DNA from: an uncultured Bacilli bacterium
GTDB taxonomy: Bacteria; Bacillota_I; Bacilli_A; RF39; UBA660
Length of the DNA: 23,561 nt
Assembly: GCA_934163035.1 (NCBI GenBank)
Contig: CAKPJX010000015.1
Span: 1-23,561 of the forward strand
Direction: 5' to 3'
Shown piece after piece: positions 1-7,731 of this stretch. The notes under the pieces were generated by a model. That model made no database searches and was not told the DNA's origin. It was given only the letters and a program-made list of their open reading frames with translations. Within the stretch, counting starts at the first letter, position 1; every line of letters begins with the position of its first letter. The position numbers and the translations under genes were made by a program.

Positions 1-2
1 AT

Positions 3-287
3 ACTCCATCACTTTCTCTAAATAATTTATTCATAGATAAAAAAATAAATTATACCTATAAAGAGTATATGGAACATCTAAAACAAACTAATGAATATAC
101 AACAAAAGTAAATAATTATGAAATGAACTATGCAGATAACAAGACATTCAAAAACATAACTATAACGTTTATTAAAAATCATTATGTAATCATTTCAAAG
201 AGTTCAAATCCAACAATACACTTTATTATTGAACATCCAAAATTAGTTGAAGCAATTGAAAATTTCAATCCACTTATAAAGGAATAA
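3..287 (+). CDS. C-terminal part of an unknown protein (5' end outside the window)
   Basis: The reading frame is open from the left edge (frame starting at base 3) to a TAA at 285-287. The first in-frame ATG, at 69, has no convincing ribosome binding site, so this is better read as the last ~94 residues of a longer protein than as a 72-aa gene. The visible part is charged and lysine/asparagine-rich and ends in a segment with the look of a small alpha/beta domain (KNHYVIISKSSNPTIHFII, then an amphipathic helix). I see no catalytic motif and no membrane segment. It converges on the collagen-like gene, with a hairpin between them. I do not recognise the family; a regulator C-terminal domain is only a guess. 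Confidence 0.55.
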   Translation, partial: TPSLSLNNLFIDKKINYTYKEYMEHLKQTNEYTTKVNNYEMNYADNKTFKNITITFIKNHYVIISKSSNPTIHFIIEHPKLVEAIENFNPLIKE

Positions 288-327
288 TATGCAATAACCT
301 TCTAATATTTTATCCAATAATTTGTAG

Positions 328-370
328 CCAAAAAGCAGTTAAGACCTCATTTATAGGTAATTAACTGCTT
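328..370 (-). terminator. Rho-independent terminator of the collagen-like gene
   Basis: A perfect 10-bp stem pairs 333-342 (AAGCAGTTAA) with 361-370, with an inner ACCT/AGGT pairing at 344-347/355-358. On the minus strand the stem ends in GC and is followed by TTTTT, so it terminates the collagen-like gene. On the plus strand the downstream sequence is not T-rich, so termination of the left-edge gene here is less certain. Confidence 0.75.
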
Positions 371-393
371 AAACTTATATTATGCTATTTTAC

Positions 394-1461
394 CTAATGT
401 ATCTTAATAACACTCAACATAGCATTAGTACTACCATTAAATATTAAATTAACGGCCATAGACGCTTTAGCATTCAGCGTCACAGCGTCATTTTCTTGAA
501 GTGATACAATAGTTGTACCACTTATACTATTAATTATCTGAGCTTGAAACTCACTAGTGGCATTAGTCGCTGGCTGAAGCAAATCATTAGCTCTAATAGA
601 CAATGTTATAGAACAATCTTCATTAGTAGCACCACATAACAAATACGAAATCAAATAAACTCCTGTTTCTTTAATCTTTATGGAATTATTATCAGGATAA
701 TCAGTAAAAAGAGCCACGCCCTTTTCAGGTAAAGGTATGACCGTATCCACTCCCTGTACCAAACTAAGCTGAGTTTCAATCATCGAATATCTAAGTCCAT
801 AAGCAGATATAAAAGAAGGACCAGCAGGGCCTGGAGGTCCTATATCGCCTTTAGCACCTTTAGGTATAAGAAATGAAAGATGATGAACCCAATTTTCAAA
901 CGTATCCATTACTTGAGCAGGTTCCCCTGGCTCAAGGGTTTCCGTCTCATCTATAGCAATATGTTCACTTCTCCCCATCTCTCCCGGTAATCCTCTAAGA
1001 CCCATTTCACCCTTATCGCCTTTTGGACCTTTAGGTATTTTAAAATCTAAAACAACATCCATAGGAGTACCAACATTTATAACGTCAGCTCCTTCATCAG
1101 AATCTACTGTTTCCACTGAACCTATCTGAATAGTAGAAGGCCCTTGAGCCCCTCTTTCACCTTTTGGTCCCTGTGGGCCAGGAATTCCAACATCACCTTT
1201 TTCACCTTGAACACCTTGAATTCCCTGTTCACCTTTGTCACCCTTTATTCCCCTAGGTATTTTAAAATTTAAAACAACATCCTGCACTGTTCCGACATTT
1301 TCAACTACAGCCTCACTGCCAGCATCTAAAGTATCAGTTTTTCCAACCTCAATAGTTGAAGGTCCTTGTGGACCCCTCTCACCTTTTGGTCCCTGTATAT
1401 AACAATATTTATATCCAGTTGGAGTTTCATGTTTACCACCGCAATTACAATTATTATGCAT
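394..1461 (-). CDS. Collagen-like repeat protein with C1q/BclA-like C-terminal head
   Basis: A 355-aa protein. I start it at the ATG at 1461 because GGAGGGAG lies 3-10 nt upstream; an upstream in-frame ATG at 1542 would add 27 residues and lacks such a site. Order: a short Cys-rich N-terminus (MHNNCNCGG), then four Gly-X-Y collagen blocks (for example GPKGERGPQGPS and GAKGDIGPPGPAGPS) separated by three ~36-residue spacers that each begin TIxxG/EHIAID and end in VxxxxxxFKIPxG. The last ~130 residues form a beta-rich C-terminal domain with the feel of C1q/BclA heads (GVYLISYLL, SGTTIVSLQENDAVTL). There is no signal peptide and no anchor, as in exosporium-type collagen proteins, so export or surface attachment is not explained. 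It is transcribed alone, between terminators. The family call is confident; the location in the cell is inference. Confidence 0.85.
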   Translation of the reverse strand: MHNNCNCGGKHETPTGYKYCYIQGPKGERGPQGPSTIEVGKTDTLDAGSEAVVENVGTVQDVVLNFKIPRGIKGDKGEQGIQGVQGEKGDVGIPGPQGPKGERGAQGPSTIQIGSVETVDSDEGADVINVGTPMDVVLDFKIPKGPKGDKGEMGLRGLPGEMGRSEHIAIDETETLEPGEPAQVMDTFENWVHHLSFLIPKGAKGDIGPPGPAGPSFISAYGLRYSMIETQLSLVQGVDTVIPLPEKGVALFTDYPDNNSIKIKETGVYLISYLLCGATNEDCSITLSIRANDLLQPATNATSEFQAQIINSISGTTIVSLQENDAVTLNAKASMAVNLIFNGSTNAMLSVIKIH

Positions 1462-1602
1462 AGACTCCCTCCAATCACATATTATATAATAATTAATAAT
1501 GCAAACTTCAATATAATTTATGTTAAATATACATAATTGCATAATTAATATATAATACCTACTAAAATTATTAATATACTTCTCTCACTAATAATTTTCA
1601 CC

Positions 1603-1636
1603 AAAAAAGAAGTATATCTTTTATAATATACCTCTT
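1603..1636 (-). terminator. Terminator of the intact InlB-repeat gene
   Basis: An 11-bp stem (1626-1636 with 1607-1617, one G-U pair) around an 8-nt loop is followed on the minus strand by TTTTTT. It ends transcription of the gene that stops at 1672. The distal arm can alternatively pair with 1574-1583, downstream in the same transcript (see findings). Confidence 0.75.
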
Positions 1637-1671
1637 CAACAACAATTTAAAAGTTGATAGACTTTTTTTTA

Positions 1672-2796
1672 TTATTTTTTCTTAGCATCGACAGTTAACG
1701 TTCTACTACACTTTTTACCATTTAATTCATAACCATCTTCACAATAGAAGAGCTTATTTATTCTTAACTCACACATGCCACTAGAATTTTTTGTACCACC
1801 AGATGGACAAAATCCTATTTCTTCATGACGGAAAGAAGCATAATAACAGGCCCCATTATAGTACACTCTTCCATGACTTGAACAATATCCTGGATTAGAT
1901 TCATTATAATCTTTTCTATAATAACACATACCATTACTCTCATCATAAACTGCCTCACTAGCTTTATAGCTATCGTGATCCACACAGCCCCATTCATAAT
2001 CAACATCTATTTCTGTTAAACAATATTCACGATCCCAGGCACCACCATTATATCCTTGTGGACATCTTCCATTAGCATTTTTAGTTTCAGTTTTAGTACA
2101 TTTCTTTCCTTCTAATGTATAGCCTTTATCACAATAATAAACCACTTCTTTTGGAGAATCTTTTTTATTTTCATTATTTTTAGATTGCTCTGTTTTTTTG
2201 CCTTTTTCTACCTTTTCTTCAACCTCATCCCATTTAGCATACAAAGTTATACTCTCATCTAATAAGGCCTTATTATAAACTGGTACCCCATTTTTATCTT
2301 CCCAAGTAACAAACTTATATCCATCTTTAGTGGGCTCTTCAGGTAATGTTAACTCAACACCTTTATTTATAGTAATTGAATTAACCTTACTACCACCATT
2401 TGAATCAAATGTAATAGTGATTGTCTCTGGTTTTTTACTATATACAGCTTTTAATTTAATATTTTTATCAATACTCTTTTTAAAATCAAAAACATCTTTT
2501 GCTAAAACATCTTTTCCATTTTTTGTTCCTATAACCTCATACCAACCAATAAAGTCATCACCTAAATCATTTTTATCCTTAATAGCACTCTTATCAATGG
2601 TTTTATTATATTTAACACTAATAGTTACCCCTTTAGTTCCATTACCCAAATCAAAAGAAACCTCAAACTTCCTATTAAAAAACCATAGCAAAAATATTAA
2701 AACTACCACAGCTAATAATCCAAAAATGATAAAAAAAACTTTGCTTTTACTAAGAATTTTTTCCTTTTCCTTTAATTCCTTATCATTCTCACTCAT
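1672..2796 (-). CDS. Membrane-anchored InlB B-repeat protein with Cys-rich ectodomain (module copy A)
   Basis: A 374-aa protein with start ATG at 2796 behind AGAGAGGAG. Residues 1-18 are a charged cytoplasmic tail, and 19-40 a single transmembrane helix acting as an uncleaved anchor. Residues 41-120 and 125-190 are two InlB B-repeat (Listeria-Bacteroides repeat) units; the second is classical, with FDSNGGS, LPEEPTKDGYKFVTW and LYAKW. A Lys/Glu linker (191-217) leads to a Cys-rich region with 12 cysteines between 222 and 363. That region opens and closes with the same motif (YC-x-x-GY-x-L-x-GKKC at 221-233 and 351-363). It is probably a surface adhesin or envelope sensor; the ligand is unknown. 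A degraded paralogue lies at 6431-7648 with a different C-terminus. The gene is divergent from a dead response regulator gene (2960-3572) and is preceded by the conserved box at 2848-2863. Confidence 0.85.
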   Translation of the reverse strand: MSENDKELKEKEKILSKSKVFFIIFGLLAVVVLIFLLWFFNRKFEVSFDLGNGTKGVTISVKYNKTIDKSAIKDKNDLGDDFIGWYEVIGTKNGKDVLAKDVFDFKKSIDKNIKLKAVYSKKPETITITFDSNGGSKVNSITINKGVELTLPEEPTKDGYKFVTWEDKNGVPVYNKALLDESITLYAKWDEVEEKVEKGKKTEQSKNNENKKDSPKEVVYYCDKGYTLEGKKCTKTETKNANGRCPQGYNGGAWDREYCLTEIDVDYEWGCVDHDSYKASEAVYDESNGMCYYRKDYNESNPGYCSSHGRVYYNGACYYASFRHEEIGFCPSGGTKNSSGMCELRINKLFYCEDGYELNGKKCSRTLTVDAKKK

Positions 2797-2817
2797 AAAA
2801 TACTCCTCTCTAAAACT

Positions 2818-2863
2818 ATTATACGTAATATATAAAATAATTACTATATGGCAAAAGTCATAA
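2818..2863 (-). promoter_or_regulatory. Box-type promoter A: 16-nt box, 24-nt gap, TATAAT
   Basis: On the minus strand the box TTATGACTTTTGCCAT (2863-2848) is followed by exactly 24 nt and a perfect TATAAT (2823-2818), then an SD and the ATG at 2796. The -35 position (TAGTAA) is not recognisable. The same arrangement recurs at 6316-6361 and 7670-7715, which suggests an activator site. The cognate protein is inferred to be the LuxR-type regulator at 7818-8444. Confidence 0.7.
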
Positions 2864-2879
2864 AAACAAATAAATAAAA

Positions 2880-2893
2880 GTGAAATTAATCAC
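2880..2893. promoter_or_regulatory. GTGA-N6-TCAC inverted repeat, copy A
   Basis: GTGA (2880-2883), six bases and TCAC (2890-2893), followed by AAAT, lie between the divergent InlB-repeat gene and the regulator remnant. An equivalent element lies at 7732-7745 in copy B. The half-sites and spacing resemble the CRP/FNR-type TGTGA-N6-TCACA consensus, but no such regulator is visible here. Conservation in both copies could also simply reflect the duplication. Confidence 0.45.
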
Positions 2894-2959
2894 AAATAGT
2901 AGTAATAAATATACCATTTTTAATAAATCAATGTTACTATAAATAAAAAAGGTGATATT

Positions 2960-3572
2960 ATGAAGAAAAAAAATAATTATTATTGAAGAACAAATAATAT
3001 TAAATGATCACTAAAAAAGTTTATTAACGATACTTATAATGTAGTTGCAACAAGTGATGATGCTAAAGATATGTTAAAATTATGTGATGAACATCAACCA
3101 AACTTAGTTTTAACAAATATACGTACCAAAAATAACTCGTCTGGAATTTCTAATGATTAAAAAATAAAAGATAAACATGGTAACAAAATAAAAATCTTAG
3201 CCATAACAGACTTACCAGAAATAACTTTCTTAAGTCAAGCAAAAAAAGCTAATTTAGATGGTCTTATTTATAAAAATATTGACAGTGAAACCCTACTTAC
3301 ATTTATTACACAAATACTAAATGAATATAAGCTATTTCCAGATAATATTAATAATAACAACCATCAATTTAATAATTTAACTGAAAAAGAACTAAAAATT
3401 TTAACATACTTATGCTCTGAATATGAAAGAGAGCATATTGCTAAAAAACTAAATATAACAACGGGAACCCTATATCTCTAATATATTAAATAAATTATAA
3501 TTTGAAAGCATATCGAAATTATTAGTATTCTGTATTGGAAATGGTTATATAATGCCAGAATTAAACAAATAA
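2960..3572 (+). pseudogene. Degraded LuxR/NarL-type response regulator (module copy A)
   Basis: The sequence aligns along its full length with the intact regulator at 7818-8444, with recognisable stretches such as VVATSDDA, TKNNSSGISN, LTEKELKIL and EREHIAKKLNITTGTL. It is destroyed by a frameshift in the A-run right after the ATG, an early in-frame TAA after LND, an AAA-to-TAA change at the GKK position, a ~8-nt deletion after GTL in the recognition helix, and a TAA near the C-terminus (NKL-stop-FES). The SD-like GGTGA and start context survive. It is divergent from the intact copy-A InlB gene and convergent with the tag pseudogene, only 7 nt away. No function is expected. Confidence 0.9.
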
Positions 3573-3579
3573 TAAAAAA

Positions 3580-4134
3580 CTACCCATTATACATAAAACA
3601 ATCTAAAACATGGACATAAACAATACCAATAGCCTGTAAATAAGAATAAATAATGGTACTACCTACAAATTTGATCCCTCTTTTTATTAAATCATTAGAA
3701 ATATTATCTGATAATTTCGAAGTAGTCTTATTAACTTCATAAATAATTTTACCATTCCAAAAACTCCTTAAATAAATTCCAAAAGATCCAAACTAATCCT
3801 CTATTTTTCTAAATACTTTAGAATTACTAATAGCAGCCTTAATCATAAGTTTATTTCTAACTATTCTTTTATTATTTAATAATTCATTAATCTTAATATC
3901 ATCATAATTAATAATCTTATCTATATTAAAATTATCAAATGCTACTCTAAAATCATCTCTCTTGTTTAAAATACATTCCCAAGATAGACGAGCTTGAAAT
4001 GACTCAAGAATTAACATTTCAAATAAATAATCTTCATCTAAGTTCAATTTACACCATTCATTATCATGATATAAAACATAAAGATTATTATTCAAATTAC
4101 ACCAAGAACATCTCTTTTTATTATCTACATCCAC
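3580..4134 (-). pseudogene. tag: DNA-3-methyladenine glycosylase I, interrupted by one in-frame TAG
   Basis: Reading from a GTG at 4134 (SD AGGTGA) gives RCSWCNLNNNLYVLYHDNEW and LILESFQARLSW, unmistakable Tag (3-methyladenine excision in base repair). A TAG at 3795-3793 stops the frame after 113 codons. The same frame then continues without indels through SFWNGK, LSDNISNDLIKRGIKFVGST and HVLDCF to a TAG at 3582-3580, ~184 codons in all, the normal family length. The zinc ligands (N-terminal Cys and His, C-terminal HxxxC), the active-site Glu of LILE and the Trp of LSW remain. The usually Gly positions in this motif (EG-QAG) are Ser and Arg here, and HDNEWG is HDNEWC, which suggests relaxed selection. 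It is most likely a recent pseudogene. Confidence 0.85.
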
Positions 4135-4160
4135 TTAAATCACCTAAATGATTATACAAT

Positions 4161-4186
4161 AAAAAGCTAGAATATTCTAGCCTTCA
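4161..4186 (-). terminator. Terminator of the 169-aa anchored protein gene
   Basis: The palindrome GCTAGAATATTCTAGC (4166-4181) is followed on the minus strand by TTTTT (4165-4161), downstream of the gene stopping at 4236. Confidence 0.75.
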
Positions 4187-4235
4187 TAATTCACAGAAAA
4201 AATTATACTATCAAATTATTATTTTTAATTGTTTT

Positions 4236-4745
4236 TTAAGATACATACTTTAATTTAAATTTTTCTTTTTTACAAGATTTAGATGTACAATATTCAATTA
4301 TTATTTTGATTTTATCTTTAAAATCTTGTTCAGTAACGCTATCTAATACTGATTGTTCACATTCCGTACAAACCTGTCCACCTTCATAAAAACTCAAACT
4401 TTCCAATCTAGAATTAATTTTATTTAGCTTGCTGTTGTTTTCCCTAGTCTGCCATATCTCATCCTCAAAATATACATAAACAAGTTCTTTTTTTAAATCT
4501 GAAATTTTTCTATTTTGCTTGAAATCAGATATATATATTCTTCTCTCATTACCTTCTAAATATACTTTTCCCGTATCAAAACTAAAATTTTCACTTTTCC
4601 CAGAAAATTCGAATGTTGTTTCATCAAACTTTGGAGAATACATCATCTCATTATCTAAAGTATTTTCTAATGTTATATATGTTAAAAAGAAAACAAGTAT
4701 CGCTAATACAAATAGTATGATTGTACCAATTATTATTTTTTTCAT
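4236..4745 (-). CDS. Unknown small extracytoplasmic protein, membrane-anchored
   Basis: A 169-aa protein with ATG at 4745 behind GAAGGAGGAAAT. Residues ~4-25 form one hydrophobic helix preceded by MKK, so it is either a signal anchor or a signal peptide without a clear cleavage site. The rest is hydrophilic, with several short beta-like segments and four cysteines: a CTEC pair and a C-x4-C pair near the C-terminus (YCTSKSCKK), which could form disulfides outside the cell. I do not recognise a family. It has its own TATAAT (4762-4767) and terminator, so it is probably a single transcript. It sits between the tag pseudogene and the beta-helix surface gene, in a block otherwise devoted to envelope proteins. 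Confidence 0.75.
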   Translation of the reverse strand: MKKIIIGTIILFVLAILVFFLTYITLENTLDNEMMYSPKFDETTFEFSGKSENFSFDTGKVYLEGNERRIYISDFKQNRKISDLKKELVYVYFEDEIWQTRENNSKLNKINSRLESLSFYEGGQVCTECEQSVLDSVTEQDFKDKIKIIIEYCTSKSCKKEKFKLKYVS

Positions 4746-4856
4746 ATTTCCTCCTTCTTATATTATATCACGTTTAATATGTTTAGAAAAAATATCCAGT
4801 TTTTCAGTTTCTCATTACTTTTAAATTCTTACTAACTTTGAATTTATCTATAAGAT

Positions 4857-4886
4857 AAAAAAAGGAAGCAAATATTATTTACCTCC
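4857..4886 (-). terminator. Terminator of the beta-helix surface protein gene
   Basis: A 10-bp stem with two G-U pairs (4877-4886 with 4864-4873, 3-nt loop) is followed by seven T on the minus strand. Confidence 0.75.
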
Positions 4887-4918
4887 ATAATGCACAAAAT
4901 ATAAACTAAATAAAACTA

Positions 4919-6295
4919 TTATGCATTCATTTTATTATATTTTTTAGTTAATAATATAACTCCAGCTAATCCAAATATTGATAAAATTGAAGTTATTACA
5001 TAAATTAAAATATTGTCAGCTGTTTCTGGATTAACTACCTCAACAGGTACTTTCTCTGATACAACTTTAATAACTATGTTTTTATCTATACTGTTAAATG
5101 TCAACTTACCATCATCTGGTAACTGTATTTCTTCATTATTTACTAAAAGTGATTTTATTCTGTATCCATCTTTGGCCTTAATATTAACTTCTTTGTTTTC
5201 ACCTTCAACAATAATTAATTCATCAGTTATATCAGATTCGCTATTCTCATCTGTTACTACACTAAAAGTAAATTTAGAAAGTGTTTTAACATAACTATAT
5301 CTTCCCAAACTATATGGCTCTGTTAAAAGATATGAATCTTCCTTACTATTCCCTCCATATACAACCTTGTTTTCAAAATTTGATAATGTAGGTGTCCCCA
5401 TAAAAGCATAATTTCTAGCATTTATTTCATATGAACCACCATCAATATCAATTCCATCATTTGAACCAATACCATAATTACCATCTTTCAAATAAACATT
5501 GCAATTATTAAGAGCTACTGTCGAATCAGACCAAATCCCTCCAGCAATACTTTCTAAATCAAATGTAGAATTTGACAACGTCATTGTACCAGCACTATAA
5601 ACATTAGCAAAACCACTTTTAGCTTTAACTTTAGAATTTTTAATAACTAAAGTACCATCACCAGAATCCTTATTTACAAAAATAGCATTAGATTGATCTC
5701 CAGTTGCTTCCAAAAACAATTCACTATCACTTATTTCCATCTTAGCAAATGATGCTATGGCAGAACCCCAACCCTTAGCTTCTACTTTAGAACCATTTTT
5801 AATAAATAATCCATTTACAGCTTCAATAGCATGTGAATTTTCCTGGGTATTAATCAAATCTAATTTTGCACCATCAATAGTTATAATTTCTCCTTTAATA
5901 GTTGGATGAATTGTTTGTGCCGTTAATTTTCCATCGCCTGATATTATAATATTTTTACTTGTTCTTATAGCAAAAGAATCCTTACCAGTAACAGTAATAG
6001 TATTATTACCTTTTAACACAATTTTAAATGTTTCTGTAGTATTAGTAATATTAATAATATCAACAGTTTCAAGATCTGAGGTAATAGTAGCATTATCTAA
6101 AATAATTTCTTTAGTACTATCATTGTAAGTAAGTGTTCCATCACCACAAGTAACCACATTAGTTGTATCAGTTAAACGTACTCCCTTTACATAAACATCA
6201 TAGTCTTTAGCTTCTACATTCATAACACCTACAACAAAAAGTCCAACAAATGTAAATAATGATGTTAGTAAATACTTCTTCATTTTATTTTTCAT
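4919..6295 (-). CDS. Secreted beta-helix-like surface protein with NPETADN sortase-type tail
   Basis: A 458-aa protein. I chose the ATG at 6295 because AAAGGAG lies 5 nt upstream; an in-frame ATG at 6310 would add five residues. Residues 1-29 are a signal peptide (MKNKMKK, hydrophobic core, VEA before KD). Residues ~30-320 hold many short turns of the type IxxSDSxLxL and IIISGDGKLTA, typical of right-handed beta-helix or DUF4353-type carbohydrate-binding proteins. A small beta domain (~330-410) ends in SIDKNIVIKVVSE. The C-terminus is NPETADNI, a hydrophobic helix and KKYNK, a non-LPxTG sorting signal. It is likely displayed on the cell wall; the ligand is unknown. The promoter carries the conserved box (6346-6361), linking it to the InlB-repeat genes. 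No sortase gene is in the window. Confidence 0.8.
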   Translation of the reverse strand: MKNKMKKYLLTSLFTFVGLFVVGVMNVEAKDYDVYVKGVRLTDTTNVVTCGDGTLTYNDSTKEIILDNATITSDLETVDIINITNTTETFKIVLKGNNTITVTGKDSFAIRTSKNIIISGDGKLTAQTIHPTIKGEIITIDGAKLDLINTQENSHAIEAVNGLFIKNGSKVEAKGWGSAIASFAKMEISDSELFLEATGDQSNAIFVNKDSGDGTLVIKNSKVKAKSGFANVYSAGTMTLSNSTFDLESIAGGIWSDSTVALNNCNVYLKDGNYGIGSNDGIDIDGGSYEINARNYAFMGTPTLSNFENKVVYGGNSKEDSYLLTEPYSLGRYSYVKTLSKFTFSVVTDENSESDITDELIIVEGENKEVNIKAKDGYRIKSLLVNNEEIQLPDDGKLTFNSIDKNIVIKVVSEKVPVEVVNPETADNILIYVITSILSIFGLAGVILLTKKYNKMNA

Positions 6296-6315
6296 ATATT
6301 CTCCTTTCATAATTA

Positions 6316-6361
6316 ATTATATTAAATAAAGTACTTTTAGTATATATGCCAGAAGTAATAA
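6316..6361 (-). promoter_or_regulatory. Box-type promoter C, upstream of the beta-helix gene
   Basis: TTATTACTTCTGGCAT (6361-6346), 24 nt, then TATAAT (6321-6316) on the minus strand. The -35 position (TATACT) is poor. The geometry is identical to promoters A and B, although the gene controlled here is not a paralogue of theirs. Confidence 0.7.
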
Positions 6362-6430
6362 AAAATACATAAAAATATATGACAAGAATCATGTCTTTGC
6401 CATATATTTAAAATCTCCTAAAGTAATTTG

Positions 6431-7648
6431 TTATGCTACATATTTAACCATAGATGCCGTTAATTTTTGTCCACTCCTCGTAGTAGCAGTTACTCTAACA
6501 TTTGCTTTCCTCGTATCACCTGATGCATTATAACAAATATACTCACTATTATAAGTTGTACCAGAGCCCTCTCCTCTAACTATTGTATAACCAATACTTG
6601 CAGAATATGAGTTATTACAAGAACCAGCTCAAGCTACATCTTGGTTAGCAACCAAAGTAAATGTATTAGGTCTTCTCCCCCCCCATTTCATCATTAGTAA
6701 AATTTTGATAATAAGTATTATTGTTAAATGTATAACAAACACCTAAATCCTTTTCTATATATGTTGTTGCTGTAGCACTATTTCCTGAAGATAGAACTGC
6801 TTTAACTGTAACAGTTACTCCTCCACTACATTCAGAACCTGTTGCTCTAATGTCACCAGTACTAGAAGTTACTGTAACACATCTACTATCAGTATCAACT
6901 AACTCATATCTAACTTCACCAGTTACATTAACAACGCTAGCCGTAGTATTTGCTCCATAACCATTTCTATGAATTGCACTTCTATCAATTGCAAAAGTAA
7001 TTGATCCTACTTTAGGCTGTTCAGCTGGCTTTTGCTCAAGCTTTTCATCCTTTTTCGCTTCTTCAACTTTTTCCCATACTGCATATAAAGTATTACTATC
7101 TTCAAATAAAGTATTATTATTAACTACATTACCATCCTTATCTTCCCAGTTTTTAAAGTTATCCCCATCTCTTGTAGGATTTCCTGGAAAACTTAATTCA
7201 CTACCCTTATCAATAGTAATAGATTCCACTTCAGAACCACCTCTACTATCAAAATTAATAGTAATACGCTCAACTCCAGCCTCATATATAGCTTTTAACT
7301 TAGTTTTCTTATTAATTTTAGTCTTAAAATCAAACTTCTTATTCGTAACCTTTTCCTTACCATTACTATCTTTAGTAACTAAAAACTATCCTATAAATGA
7401 ATTACCAAGCTTTTTCTTAGTATCAATATCTTTCCTTTTTATTGTATTATTATATTTAACATAAACAATCTTATCATCTCTACCATCATTATAGTCAAAT
7501 CTAACTTCAAATTTTCTATTAAAAAAACATAATAAGAAAAGTAAAATAATTAATAAAACAATTTCCAAAACTATGAATAATTTATTATTATTTTTATCCT
7601 CCTTTTTTTATCCACATCTTTTACTTCTATTTACCTACTCTTAGACAT
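6431..7648 (-). pseudogene. Degraded InlB B-repeat membrane protein (module copy B)
   Basis: A paralogue of the 1672-2796 gene. The original ATG is probably at 7648 (SD AGAGGAG). Lesions: TAA as codon 6 (7633-7631), a -1 frameshift in the A7 run near 7600, a TGG-to-TAG change at FIG-W (7388-7386), a frameshift at a G8 run (6684-6677) and a TGA (6631-6629). Between them the protein is readable: a TM helix (IVLLIILLFLLCFF), InlB repeat 1, InlB repeat 2 (FDSRGGS, TRDGDNFKNW, LYAVW), then an Ig-like/BIG2-like Ser-Thr-rich domain (SGGVTVTVKAVLSSGN) and a second such domain after the G8 tract (KANVRVTATTRSGQ) to the final TAA at 6433-6431. Copy A has a Cys-rich domain in place of the Ig-like part, so the two had diverged in their tips before decay. 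The promoter box is still intact. Confidence 0.85.
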
Positions 7649-7669
7649 AAACGCAACTCCTCTAATAAT

Positions 7670-7715
7670 ATTATACTTAAAATATAAACTATTTCTTGCA
7701 TGCCAAGAGTAATAA
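7670..7715 (-). promoter_or_regulatory. Box-type promoter B, upstream of the InlB pseudogene
   Basis: TTATTACTCTTGGCAT (7715-7700), 24 nt, TATAAT (7675-7670) on the minus strand; the -35 position is CAAGAA. Around the box the sequence TCTTG-GCATG-CAAGA also forms an inverted repeat that is not seen in promoters A or C. Confidence 0.7.
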
Positions 7716-7731
7716 AATACACTATAAAAAA

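Noticed and set aside
1481..1511. TTGAAG (1511-1506) and TATAAT (1486-1481) as promoter of the collagen-like gene
   Set aside because: The spacer would be 19 nt and the transcript would start almost at the SD, so I do not list it as a promoter; the true start may lie further upstream.
2330..2863. Plus-strand open frame of 177 codons opposite the InlB-repeat gene
   Set aside because: It is antisense to a clear gene, has no SD, and its composition (Ser/Leu/Pro-rich) is typical of a shadow frame.
4762..4807. Fourth copy of the shared box upstream of the 169-aa protein
   Set aside because: CTGGATAT lies near the right distance from TATAAT (4762-4767), but the match to the box is poor and shifted by a base.
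4519..5294. Plus-strand frames at 4519-4824 and 5013-5294
   Set aside because: Both lie antisense to the anchored protein and beta-helix genes, without ribosome sites or recognisable domains.
6389..6408. Plus-oriented box-like sequence TCTTTGCCATATA
   Set aside because: It resembles the box, but no plus-strand gene or TATAAT follows; it may belong to a weak hairpin behind the InlB pseudogene.
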